Assembly: GCA_017304475.1 (NCBI GenBank)
Contig: JAFKKV010000020.1
Location: 153,996 to 217,995 of the forward strand
Length of the DNA stretch: 64,000 nt
Reading direction: 5' to 3'
From: Hyphomicrobiales bacterium
GTDB lineage: Bacteria; Pseudomonadota; Alphaproteobacteria; Rhizobiales; Phreatobacteraceae
How positions within the stretch are numbered: position 1 is the stretch's first letter; every line of letters begins with the position of its first letter. Positions 17,927 to 26,384 of the stretch are shown one piece after another. A program made the position numbers and the translations under genes. Under the pieces are notes generated by a model. That model saw only the letters and a program-made list of their open reading frames with translations. It was not told the DNA's origin and did no database searches.

Positions 17927-19075
17927 ATGACCCATGCCGCCTTGCTCAGCCCTATCCCATTCATCGATCTCGGTGCCCAGCGCCGCCGATTGGGCGCGGA
18001 CATCGACGAAGCGATCCTGAAGGTGGTCAATCACGGCGGCTATATTATGGGACCGGAGGTTTTCGCGCTGGAAAAGGCACTGGCTGAATTCTGCGGCTGC
18101 AAGGAGGTGGTGTCCTGTGCCAACGGCACCGACGCGCTGGCCTTGGTCCTGATGGCCAAGGGTGTCGGAGCCGGCGATGCTGTGCTGTGCCCGGCCTTCA
18201 CCTTTGCCGCCACGGCGGAAGTCGTGGCCTGGGTCGGCGCAACGCCGGTGTTCCTCGATGTCCATGCCGACACGTTCAATATCGACGCCAATTCTCTTGC
18301 CATGGGTGTCAAAAGGGCTCGCGAGCTGGGGCTCAACCCTGTCGGCTTCATTCCGGTGGACCTGTTTGGCCAGCCGGCCGATTATGATGCGCTGGAGCCC
18401 CTCTGCGCCGAGCACGGCCTTTGGATCCTGTCGGACGCCGCGCAGTCTTTCGGCGCCACCTATAAGAGCCGCAAGATCGGCACGATCGGCATCGCCACCA
18501 CGACCTCGTTCTTCCCGGCCAAGCCGCTCGGCTGCTATGGCGACGGCGGTGCGGTGTTCACCGACGACGCCGAACTCGCCGCGATCATGCGCTCGCTGCG
18601 CGTCCATGGCCAAAACAATGACGACAAATATGACAACCAGCGCGTCGGCATGAACGGCCGCCTGGATACGATCCAGGCCGCCGTGTTGCTGGAGAAGCTC
18701 AAGATTTTCCAGGACGAGATCGAGGCGCGCAATCGCATCGCGGCCCGTTACGGTCAAGCGCTGAGCGATATCGTCGACGTGCCTGTCGTGCTGGAGGGCC
18801 TGACCTCCACCTGGGCGCAATATACCATCAAGCTGCGTGGCGCGGACCGCGCCGAATTCGCCGCCAGATTAAAGGCCCAGGGCGTGCCAACCTCGATCTA
18901 TTATCCCAAACCCCTGAACCAGCAAGGCGCCTACAAACATTACCCTGTGGCCGGAAACGGCCTGCCGGTGAGTGACCGGCTGGCCGGCGAAGTCATCAGT
19001 CTGCCGATGCATCCCTATCTCGATATCGAGGTTCAGGACCGGATTATCGCGAGCGTCAGGGCCGCGCTCGCCTGA
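17927..19075 (+). CDS. wbpE: UDP-2-acetamido-3-keto-uronate aminotransferase (WbpE-type, DegT family)
   Basis: A 382-residue PLP-dependent DegT/DnrJ/EryC1 aminotransferase. It has PFIDLGAQRRRL at the N-terminus, the phosphate-binding NGTDAL, the PLP-ring acidic residue in LSDAAQSFGATY, the Schiff-base lysine in SFFPAKPLGCYGDGGA, and a C-terminal YYPKPLNQQGAY. WbpE transfers an amino group from glutamate to C3 of the 3-keto sugar nucleotide made by WbpB; WbpD then acetylates it. The gene points the other way from wbpA, wbpB and wbpD, an unusual split of the four-step pathway. Confidence 0.92.
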   Translation: MTHAALLSPIPFIDLGAQRRRLGADIDEAILKVVNHGGYIMGPEVFALEKALAEFCGCKEVVSCANGTDALALVLMAKGVGAGDAVLCPAFTFAATAEVVAWVGATPVFLDVHADTFNIDANSLAMGVKRARELGLNPVGFIPVDLFGQPADYDALEPLCAEHGLWILSDAAQSFGATYKSRKIGTIGIATTTSFFPAKPLGCYGDGGAVFTDDAELAAIMRSLRVHGQNNDDKYDNQRVGMNGRLDTIQAAVLLEKLKIFQDEIEARNRIAARYGQALSDIVDVPVVLEGLTSTWAQYTIKLRGADRAEFAARLKAQGVPTSIYYPKPLNQQGAYKHYPVAGNGLPVSDRLAGEVISLPMHPYLDIEVQDRIIASVRAALA

Positions 19076-19450
19076 AAGTGGCCGGGTGCGCAGCGGCCTG
19101 CGCCGAAGCGGCGGCCGCGCGCACGAGCACGTCCTGGCAGCTCACCGCGGGCTTGCGCTCCATGGCACGACTGCTCGGGAGATGGCGCTGACGCTTCCCG
19201 CCGCAGAGACCGGAGCGTCGCGTTCGGCGATGTCGGCGGGCCCCATGCCGGCGCCGCCCTGCCTGCTGCCCGTCACGTGTCCTGATCGCAGAGCACACAG
19301 TAGAGGTCGCCTAATTCGGGCCAGGATGGCGTGGGATCACTGGCCGGATCACCTGCCATTTCAAGGCCAGAACGACTCTCATTTCGTGCAAACTTGCCTC
19401 ATCTTGGCGCGGGCAAGAATATTGAGTTGTCTGTAGATAACCCCTCCTTT
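19076..19450. other. Gene-poor stretch upstream of the RgpF-like gene
   Basis: No convincing gene is seen here. The left part is GC-rich. The last 80 bases are clearly AT-richer (for example AAGAATATTGAGTTGTCTG) and probably contain the promoter of the RgpF-like gene. An in-frame extension of that gene reaches back to 19331, but its residues lack family character. Confidence 0.45.
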
Positions 19451-20644
19451 ATGGAATTTTGGCTAGGCCGGCCAGCGTGCCCTCATCTCGGCCAGGACTT
19501 CGAGGCGGCGTTGATGCGGCAAGTGCAGGACCATCCCTATCGGCCGCTCCGGCGGACGCCGGTTTCCCTCTTCAAGATCCGCTATTCGCGTCTCTTCCTT
19601 CACCTGGACAATGTCCGGGACATTGTCGCTGGCTCATACCGGGATCTTCTGCTCAAGACCTCCCTGGCACGCCTCGCCCCGCCGGAGGTTCACCGTAACG
19701 GTCCGCTCTTCGCCGACGCGTCTCTGCCGCGCCGGCTCTGCCTCTACGCATCCTATTCGCGGACATCGCGCGTCTCGGACATGGTGATCGAGCAGTTGCG
19801 CGCCTATCGGCAGGCGGGTTTTTCAATCATTTTCATCTCCATGTCGGCTTCCCTTGCGGCCGACGACCTCGCCCGGCTGAGCGAGCTGTGCGCAACGGTC
19901 ATCCGGCGGGCCAATCACGGCCTCGATTTCGGTGCCTGGGCTGAGGCGCTGCGTGTGCTGGCGGACGAAGCGAGATCCCTCGACAGCCTGCTGCTGACCA
20001 ACGATTCCAATATCGGGCCGATCTCGCCCTTGCAGCCCTGGATCGACAAATGCCTGCGGCGCGAAGGCGTCTTCGGCCTCACCGAAAGCCTGCAGGGCGG
20101 CGCCCATCTCCAATCCTATTTCGTGCTCGGCCACGGCCGCCGGGCGACCGAGGACATGACGGCCTTTGTGCGTGACCTACGCCTCTCCTTCAGCAAGTGG
20201 ATCACCGTCCAGAGAGGCGAGATCACCCTGACCGCGGCCATGCGCAAGCGGCATTTCGTCGCCGCCGTCATCGATCACGAGACGCTCGAAAATGCCTTGC
20301 TCGACGATGTCGGGGCGCAACTCGAGCTCTCCGTCGTCCATCCCGACCTGTTCAAGGACGTCACGATCGATCAGGTTCCGGCGGCCGAGGGCGGTGACAT
20401 CACGGACATCAGGCGCATCCGCGATCGCTACAGGCTGAGAAGGCGATTGTTCGGCTTTCCCCTGAACCCGACCCATCAGCTGGCCTCGGTTCTGGTCAAA
20501 CGCTTCAAGTTTCCCTTCATCAAGACCGACCTGGTCGTGCGGAACCCGGCACGCATGCCCTTCGCGCCGGACTGGCGCTATTGCATCGACGACGAGAGCC
20601 CGTGCTCGGTCGAGATGATCGAGCGCCATATCGCCACGCGCTAG
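19451..20644 (+). CDS. RgpF-like (rhamnan synthesis F family) protein
   Basis: About 397 residues. The centre reads RRLCLYASYSRTSRVSDMV, FSIIFISMS, ANHGLDFGAWAEAL, LLLTNDSNIGPI and GLTESLQGGAHLQSYF, the conserved sequence of the rhamnan synthesis protein F family, which is built on a glycosyltransferase-like fold and found in polysaccharide loci. The family is genetically linked to rhamnose-glucan side chains in streptococci; in Gram-negatives the exact reaction is uncertain. The start is unclear: ATG 19451 has no good ribosome site, while ATG 19514 follows GAGGCGG. Transcription is toward the initiating transferase gene. Confidence 0.78.
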   Translation: MEFWLGRPACPHLGQDFEAALMRQVQDHPYRPLRRTPVSLFKIRYSRLFLHLDNVRDIVAGSYRDLLLKTSLARLAPPEVHRNGPLFADASLPRRLCLYASYSRTSRVSDMVIEQLRAYRQAGFSIIFISMSASLAADDLARLSELCATVIRRANHGLDFGAWAEALRVLADEARSLDSLLLTNDSNIGPISPLQPWIDKCLRREGVFGLTESLQGGAHLQSYFVLGHGRRATEDMTAFVRDLRLSFSKWITVQRGEITLTAAMRKRHFVAAVIDHETLENALLDDVGAQLELSVVHPDLFKDVTIDQVPAAEGGDITDIRRIRDRYRLRRRLFGFPLNPTHQLASVLVKRFKFPFIKTDLVVRNPARMPFAPDWRYCIDDESPCSVEMIERHIATR

Positions 20645-20753
20645 CGCCCGCCCGCCCGGCCGTCGCCGGTCGCGCCGCCGGCCCTTGCCGCCGCGCGCCG
20701 GCGCGGCTAGTCGAGGAGGGATTCTCTCAGTCTCAGCTGAAGGGACCCGCGCC

Positions 20754-21791
20754 ATTTTCACATTCGATCTCGCGACCTTCTCGGCCTATGCGGCGGCGAT
20801 AGCGGCCGTCCTGACCTGGCTCTTGATCGCCCTGTCCCGCCCGCTGCTGGCGCGCCTGGCGCTGGCCAGGCCCAATGCCCGCTCGTCGCATCGCGTGCCG
20901 GTGCCCCAGGGCGCCGGCCTCGCCATGCTGGCAGCCGGGCTGTTCGTCGTGCTCATCGCCTATGGCGCGAGGCCCGACCGCATGGTCGGCTGTCTCACGC
21001 TTGCCGCGCTGGGACTCGCCGCACTCGGCCTCAGCGACGATATCAGGCCGCTGCGCTGGCGCCTCAAGCTCCTGCTGCAGGCGCTCTGCTGCGTTGTGGC
21101 GGTGGCCGGACTGCCGGCGAGCCTGCATCTCCTGCCGGTCGAAGCCTTGTTCTGGCCGGAACGCCTGGCGATGGTCTTCGCCCTGCTCGCCATGGTCAAT
21201 ATCGTCAATTTCATCGACGGCATCGACGAGATCACCGCGGCGCACAGCGCCCCTGTCTTTGCCGCCCTGGCCCTGGCCGGCCCGCTCGCCCTGGCCGGTG
21301 CCGCGACCAGCCTGACCGCCGCGGTGGGTTTCGGCGCGGTCGCCGGTTTCTGGCTGTGGAACCGGCATCCCGCGCACATTTTCCTCGGCGATGCCGGCAG
21401 CTTGCCGCTCGGGCTCGTCATCGGCTGGCTGGCGCTACGCGCCAGCGCCGAAGGCGCCTTGGTGGCCGGACCGCTCCTGGTGCTCTACCCGCTGACCGAC
21501 GCGGCGGTCACGCTCGTGCGCCGCCACCGGCGCGGCGCCGCTCTTGCCGAACCGCATCGCGATCACGCCTACCAGCATGCGGTCGACAGCGGCGTGCCGG
21601 TTCGCCGGGTCGCTGCGACCGTCGCGCTGGTCTCTTCAGCCACCGCCCTCCTGGCCCTGGTCAGCTTGGCCATGCCACATCCGGTGGTGCAGGCCGGCTG
21701 CCTCATCGTCGGGTTCTGCTGGGTCGTCCCGCCGATCGTCGGCTGGCTCCGGCGCAAGCCCGTCGTGCCGCCCGCCGGCACCGCACCATGA
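20754..21791 (+). CDS. wbpL: Undecaprenyl-phosphate sugar-1-phosphate transferase (WecA/WbpL-type, GT4)
   Basis: A polytopic membrane enzyme of about 345 residues that loads the first sugar phosphate onto undecaprenyl phosphate. Motifs are SSHRVPVPQGAG near the N-terminus, GLSDDIRPLRWR (Mg-binding acids), VNIVNFIDGIDEI, FLGDAGSLPLGL and the final HRDHAYQ loop, with about ten hydrophobic helices. No ATG, GTG or well-placed TTG opens the frame. An ATT at 20754 sits eight bases after GAAGGGA and gives the natural start I/MFTFDLATF, so I use it. The stop overlaps the next gene's ATG (ATGA), implying coupling. Confidence 0.85.
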   Translation: MFTFDLATFSAYAAAIAAVLTWLLIALSRPLLARLALARPNARSSHRVPVPQGAGLAMLAAGLFVVLIAYGARPDRMVGCLTLAALGLAALGLSDDIRPLRWRLKLLLQALCCVVAVAGLPASLHLLPVEALFWPERLAMVFALLAMVNIVNFIDGIDEITAAHSAPVFAALALAGPLALAGAATSLTAAVGFGAVAGFWLWNRHPAHIFLGDAGSLPLGLVIGWLALRASAEGALVAGPLLVLYPLTDAAVTLVRRHRRGAALAEPHRDHAYQHAVDSGVPVRRVAATVALVSSATALLALVSLAMPHPVVQAGCLIVGFCWVVPPIVGWLRRKPVVPPAGTAP

Positions 21792-22708
21792 AGGTCCTGG
21801 TGACCGGCGCGAGCGGTTTCGTCGGCGCCGCCATTGCCCGTTTCCTCAGCCTGCAGGGTCATGCCGTCCGCGCCGGCGCCCGCGCGCCCGCCCATGTCGG
21901 CACGCTTCCCGGCGTCGTCCCATGGGCCTTGCCGGATCTTGCCGGCCCGATGGTCGACTGGCGCCCTCATCTGGACGGGATCGACGCGGTGGTTCATGCC
22001 GCAGGTCTCGCCCACCAGCCCCCTGATGCCAGCGAAGCCTCGATGCTGCGCCTCAATGCCGAGGCCGCCGGCGCGTTGGCGGCAGCCGCGGCCGCCGCCG
22101 GCATCAACCGCTTCGTGCTGATCTCGTCGATCCGAGCCATTGCCGGGCCCTGGTCCACCACGATCCTGACCGAAACCGACGCCGCGCGGCCGACCGATGC
22201 CTATGGCCGCTCCAAGCTCGCCGGCGAGGGCCTGGTGCGACAGGCATTGCCGACGGCCGTCGTGCTGCGGCCAGCCGTCGTTCACGGTGCCGGCGCCAAG
22301 GCCAATATGGCCCGCCTCGCCCGCTTGGCCCGCTTGCCCCTGCCCTTGCCGCTCGGCGGGCTCGCCGGCCGCCGCTCGGTCGTATCCGACCGCAATCTGG
22401 CATCGGCGGCGGCCTTCGCCCTGACCGCTCCCGGCGCGCACGGGCGGCTGTTCCACGTCGATGACGGCGCCCCGCTGACATTGCCCGAAATGATTGCCGC
22501 CATGCGCCGGACGCTCGGCCGCGGACCTGGACTGTTCAGCCCGCCCTTCGGGCTCGACCGCCTGCTGATACGCCTCGCTGCACCGAGCCTCCACGATCAG
22601 CTCTGTCGCGATTTCGTCCTTTCCTCAGGCGCGCTCGCGAGCACGGGCTGGAGCCCGGACGAGCCGAGCAGCGCGGGCTTGGGGCGGCTGGTGAACGCCG
22701 CCCGCTGA
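21788..22708 (+). CDS. NAD-dependent nucleotide-sugar epimerase (WbpV/WbpK-like extended SDR)
   Basis: A 306-residue extended SDR beginning MKVLVTGASGFVGAAIARFL. It has HAAGLAHQP, the Ser of ISSIRAIAG and catalytic YGRSK, followed by VVLRPAVVHGAGAKANM and RSVVSDRNL typical of the epimerases paired with WbpL-type transferases. These produce or adjust the UDP-sugar used by the initiating transferase (for example a UDP-GlcNAc 4-epimerase or a 4-keto reductase as with UDP-FucNAc); which of these cannot be told. The ATGA overlap with the upstream wbpL homologue supports functional coupling. It ends convergently with manC, seven bases apart. Confidence 0.85.
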   Translation: MKVLVTGASGFVGAAIARFLSLQGHAVRAGARAPAHVGTLPGVVPWALPDLAGPMVDWRPHLDGIDAVVHAAGLAHQPPDASEASMLRLNAEAAGALAAAAAAAGINRFVLISSIRAIAGPWSTTILTETDAARPTDAYGRSKLAGEGLVRQALPTAVVLRPAVVHGAGAKANMARLARLARLPLPLPLGGLAGRRSVVSDRNLASAAAFALTAPGAHGRLFHVDDGAPLTLPEMIAAMRRTLGRGPGLFSPPFGLDRLLIRLAAPSLHDQLCRDFVLSSGALASTGWSPDEPSSAGLGRLVNAAR

Positions 22709-22715
22709 GGCCCTG

Positions 22716-24152
22716 TCAGACCCGCTTGTAATCGTCCTGGGAGCGGACGATGTCGTCCTCGCCGAGATAGCTGCCCGACTGCACCTCGATCAGTTCGAGG
22801 TCGATCCTGCCCTCGTTCGACAGGCGATGCCAGGCGCCGAGCGGGATATAGGTGCTCTCGTTCTCGCGCAGGATCTTCGTGGTGCCGTCGACCTCGACGG
22901 TCGCCGTGCCGGTGACGCAGATCCAGTGCTCGGAGCGGTGGAAGTGCTTCTGCAGCGAGAGGCGGGCGCCGGGTTTCACCACGATGCGCTTGACCTGGAA
23001 ACGCGTGCCGCGGTCGACGCCCTCATAGGAGCCCCAGGGCCTGAGCACGCGGGTATGCTCGTCGGCGAGCCGGCGGGTCGCTTCTGCGCCGCGCAAACCG
23101 GCGACCAGCGTCTTCAATTCGTTCGCCACGCCCCGGCGGGCGACCAGCACGGCGTCCTTGGTGGTGATGACAGCGACATCGTCGAGACCGATCACCGCGG
23201 TATGGATATCCTCGCTCGCCACATAGGAATTGCGCGTGTCGACCAGCGACACCGCGCCACGCGCGGCATTGCCGTCGGTATCCTTGGGCGACATCTCCCA
23301 CAGCGCGTTCCACGAGCCGAGATCCGACCAGGCATAGTCCGCCTCGATCACTGCCGCCCGATCGGTGCGTTCCATCACCGCATAATCGACCGACTTCGCC
23401 GGCGAGGTCGCGAAGATCTCGCGATCGATGCGCTCGAAACTCATGCCTCCGGCCTGGTCGACCTGGATGGCCGCGGCGACCTTGGCCGCGACATCGGCGA
23501 TCTCCGGCTCGAACCGCCGGAGCTCGCCCAGGAAGACATCGGCGCGGAACAGGAAATTCCCGGAATTCCAGAGATAGCCGCCGGCGACGAACCGCTCCGC
23601 CGTCGCCGCATCCGGCTTCTCGACGAAGGCCGCAACCATGCGCACCCGGCCGTCCATCATGTCACCCGGCCGAATATAGCCATAACCGGTCGCGGGCTGT
23701 GTCGGCTTGATGCCGAAGGTGACCAGGGCCCCGGCTTCGGCCGCATCGAGGCCTGCCCGCGCGGTCGCGGCGAAGGCGGCGCTGTCGGTGACCAGGTGGT
23801 CGGCGGCGAGCACCAGCATCACCGCGTCCGGGTCATGGGCCCGCAGGAGTTCGGCGGCAACCGCGATCGCCGGTCCCGAATCGCGACGCATCGGTTCCAG
23901 CATGATACGGCCGGTGACCCCGGCCCGCGCCAGCTGGTCGGCGACCAGGAAGCGGAAATCCTCTCCGGTCACGACGACCGGATCGGTGAACACCGAGCGG
24001 TCCGCGACCCGCGCCAGCGTGTCCTCGAAGGTCGAGCGCTCGCCCAGCAAGGGCAGGAATTGCTTGGGATAGGCCTCCCGCGACGACGGCCAGAGCCGTG
24101 TCCCCGCGCCACCCGACAGGATCACCGGAACGATCCGCTTCTGAGCCGTCAT
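22716..24152 (-). CDS. manC: Mannose-1-phosphate guanylyltransferase / mannose-6-phosphate isomerase
   Basis: A 478-residue bifunctional type II enzyme of the AlgA/XanB/ManC family. The N-terminal nucleotidyltransferase has LSGGAGTRLWPSSREAYPKQ and VEKPDAATAERFV; the C-terminal cupin (about residues 370-470) has WGSYEGVDRG, VKPGARLSLQKH and HRSEHWICVTGTA, carrying the isomerase metal ligands. It makes mannose 6-phosphate from fructose 6-phosphate and GDP-mannose from mannose 1-phosphate in the cytoplasm, so the locus probably uses mannose, rhamnose or fucose derivatives. Full length for the family. Start ATG 24152. Confidence 0.95.
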   Translation of the reverse strand: MTAQKRIVPVILSGGAGTRLWPSSREAYPKQFLPLLGERSTFEDTLARVADRSVFTDPVVVTGEDFRFLVADQLARAGVTGRIMLEPMRRDSGPAIAVAAELLRAHDPDAVMLVLAADHLVTDSAAFAATARAGLDAAEAGALVTFGIKPTQPATGYGYIRPGDMMDGRVRMVAAFVEKPDAATAERFVAGGYLWNSGNFLFRADVFLGELRRFEPEIADVAAKVAAAIQVDQAGGMSFERIDREIFATSPAKSVDYAVMERTDRAAVIEADYAWSDLGSWNALWEMSPKDTDGNAARGAVSLVDTRNSYVASEDIHTAVIGLDDVAVITTKDAVLVARRGVANELKTLVAGLRGAEATRRLADEHTRVLRPWGSYEGVDRGTRFQVKRIVVKPGARLSLQKHFHRSEHWICVTGTATVEVDGTTKILRENESTYIPLGAWHRLSNEGRIDLELIEVQSGSYLGEDDIVRSQDDYKRV

Positions 24153-24271
24153 GTGCCCTTCAACCCTTCTCGAAAACCGTCTGGCCTGGCCATCGACCTA
24201 GCGGCAATGCAAATCCGGCGCCAGAGCCTTTGCATGAAATGGTCAATGCGGCCGGCTGGAGAGACGGCCAG

Positions 24272-24307
24272 GTCGTCACCCGCGTCGTCACCCGCGTCGT
24301 CACCCCC
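24272..24307. repeat. Three tandem copies of a 12-bp unit
   Basis: The unit GTCGTCACCCGC is repeated head to tail three times, the last copy differing at one base. It spans the 3' end of the ligase-like gene and the space before manC. Such perfect short repeats can slip; no function is evident. Confidence 0.7.
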
Positions 24308-25607
24308 TTGGCGCGGCGAGCGACGGCCGGCTGAACGTGGTCTGGCCGGTCGCCGCCTGATAGACCCCGAGCAGCAGGATAAGGAAGGCCGAGACGAACA
24401 CGGTGTTCATCTGGTCGTGGCTGAAGATCAGGTTGGTCATGCCGAAAATCGCATAACCGCCCGACAGCATGATCGCGAAGGCGACCCGGTCCCGGTAGCG
24501 GTCGTCGCGCACGGAGCCGATGGCCGCCATGATCGGCGCCGCCAGCAGCATGAGCAGCGCGGCGAGGCCGACCAGGCCGCGGCCGACCGCCGTGGTGATG
24601 AACTCATTGTGCAGATGGCGATAAGGCGGCACCTCGAAGCCGTCGCGGGCAGCGCGCCGGCGCACTTCGTCCACCGCATTCTGGCTGCCATAGCCGAAGA
24701 CCGGTCGGGCCAGAAAGGCCTCGGCGCCATAGGTCCAGAGAATGGCGCGATGCGCCGTGCTCTCGTCGTGGCTCCTGAGCGCCCGGCCGGCCTCGAGCGA
24801 GGCTTTCAGCGCGACCAGGCGATCGGGCACATTCGCGACGATGCCGAGCCCGCCGACGGTGACGGTGACCACGCCGAGCACCAGCCCAGCCATGGCCGTC
24901 CGCCGCCGGATCGTCGGCCAGAGATAGATGCCGAGCGCCAGCACGATCAGTGGCAGGGCGAGCAGCGCCCCCCGCGTCTGCGACAGGAGGCAGGCGCCGA
25001 AGCCGGCGGCCATCGCGATCAGGGCGAAAAGCTTGTGCGGCCGCGACAGCCTGGTGAAGCCGACGAGCGACAGACCGGCGGCCAGGATCGCGACGTCGCC
25101 GAAGGGAATGGCATTGGCCATGCCGGCGGTGGCGCGCCACTGGCCCAGGCCGAACACCTCGATGGCCGAATAGATCAGAGCCGAAATGGCGCCGGCCCGG
25201 ATACCGTCCAGGAACAGGTCGAAGACGTCGACCCGCGGCGACTGCACCAGCGCGCCGACCAGCACGGTGAAGACCAGGAAATGCAGGGTGGTGCCGACAT
25301 CCAGGAGACCGGCCAACCGGTTGGGAAAGAGCACCGGAGAGATGAGCGCCACGCCGAAATAGGCGAGGCAGACGAGACAGCCGAAGGCGGTCGAGGCGGG
25401 CCAGACCCAGCTCAGCCGGCCGGTCAGCCAGAGCGCCGAAACATAGACTGCACCGGCAAAGAACCAGGCGGTTGCCAAGCTGCCGAGCGGCAGCGGCAGG
25501 AAGCCCAGCAGCGGTGCGAACAGGAAGGCCGCCCGGTTGGGATCATTGATGGTCGCCCGGCACCAGTTGACCACGCGCGCGACGGGAGAGCACTTCGGCC
25601 GATCCAT
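24300..25607 (-). CDS. O-antigen ligase / Wzy-type polymerase family membrane protein
   Basis: A 435-residue polytopic protein with about ten to twelve hydrophobic segments. The long periplasmic loop and conserved motif near residue 330 (YRHLHNEFITTAVGRGLVGL) match the Wzy_C/WaaL region, where the HxN residues are functionally important. Members either ligate lipid-linked O-antigen to lipid A core or polymerise repeat units in the periplasm. Since the locus has an ABC exporter, ligation is the simpler role, but polymerase cannot be excluded. It is transcribed toward manC, 147 bp away, and follows the fabG-like gene by 27 bp. Confidence 0.82.
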   Translation of the reverse strand: MDRPKCSPVARVVNWCRATINDPNRAAFLFAPLLGFLPLPLGSLATAWFFAGAVYVSALWLTGRLSWVWPASTAFGCLVCLAYFGVALISPVLFPNRLAGLLDVGTTLHFLVFTVLVGALVQSPRVDVFDLFLDGIRAGAISALIYSAIEVFGLGQWRATAGMANAIPFGDVAILAAGLSLVGFTRLSRPHKLFALIAMAAGFGACLLSQTRGALLALPLIVLALGIYLWPTIRRRTAMAGLVLGVVTVTVGGLGIVANVPDRLVALKASLEAGRALRSHDESTAHRAILWTYGAEAFLARPVFGYGSQNAVDEVRRRAARDGFEVPPYRHLHNEFITTAVGRGLVGLAALLMLLAAPIMAAIGSVRDDRYRDRVAFAIMLSGGYAIFGMTNLIFSHDQMNTVFVSAFLILLLGVYQAATGQTTFSRPSLAAPRG

Positions 25608-25634
25608 GAATTCCTGTCCGGCTCAGCGCCTCAC

Positions 25635-26384
25635 TCAGCGCGACAGCCCCATCGACGCCGTCAGGCCGCCATCCATGGTCAAGGTCGCGCCGGTGAGATA
25701 GCCAGCCAAAGGCGACAGAAGATAGGCAACGAGGCCGCCGATCTCTTCCGGCTTGGCAAAGCGGCCGGCCGGGATCTGGCTTTCCATCTTGTCGCGATAA
25801 TCGGCATATTTGGCCATCATGTCGGTATCGACGAAGCCCGGCGCGACGACATTGACGGCGACGCCGCGCTTGGCGCTCTCGATCGCCAGCGTGCGGCAAT
25901 AGGCGGCGAGCGCCGCCTTCGACGCGCCATAGGCGGCATTGCCCTGATTCGAACGCTCGGCCGTCACCGAACCGATGGCGACGATGCGGCCGGTCCGCGC
26001 CCGCATCATCGGCCGGATCAGCGCCGAGACCAGCCGGGTGAAGGCAAAGAAATTGATCTGCATCACCGCTTCGGCCTTGGCCTGGTCCATCACCGCCGCC
26101 AGTTGGTCATAGGGCTGGCCGGCATTGTGGACGAGGCCGTAATAGGTTTCGCCCTGTTCGAGTTCGCTGACGAAGGCGTCCACCGCCTGCTTGTCGGCGA
26201 GATCGAGCGCGCGGGCCACGATGTCGCGCGCCGGATGCGCCGCCTTGACCTCGGCGACCAGCGCCTCGGCCGCGGCCCCCGACGAGCGCACGGTGAAGGT
26301 CACGTCATGGCCGGCTTCCGCCAGGGCCCGGACGATGGCGGCCCCCATGCCCTTGGCGCCGCCGGTGACCAGGACGCGGCCCAT
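25635..26384 (-). CDS. fabG: 3-oxoacyl-ACP reductase-like SDR
   Basis: A 249-residue classical SDR. NADP-binding motif GGAKGMGAAI begins at residue 8, then HNAGQPYDQL, the catalytic Ser in GSVTAERSNQG and YGASK for YxxxK, ending YLTGATLTMDGGL, a FabG-type C-terminus. It would reduce 3-ketoacyl intermediates with NADPH. Its start overlaps the fabF1 stop by one base (TGATG), so it is translationally coupled to the very-long-chain acyl genes and most likely serves that chain elongation. Not every rhizobial version of this cluster includes a reductase of this type. Confidence 0.85.
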   Translation of the reverse strand: MGRVLVTGGAKGMGAAIVRALAEAGHDVTFTVRSSGAAAEALVAEVKAAHPARDIVARALDLADKQAVDAFVSELEQGETYYGLVHNAGQPYDQLAAVMDQAKAEAVMQINFFAFTRLVSALIRPMMRARTGRIVAIGSVTAERSNQGNAAYGASKAALAAYCRTLAIESAKRGVAVNVVAPGFVDTDMMAKYADYRDKMESQIPAGRFAKPEEIGGLVAYLLSPLAGYLTGATLTMDGGLTASMGLSR

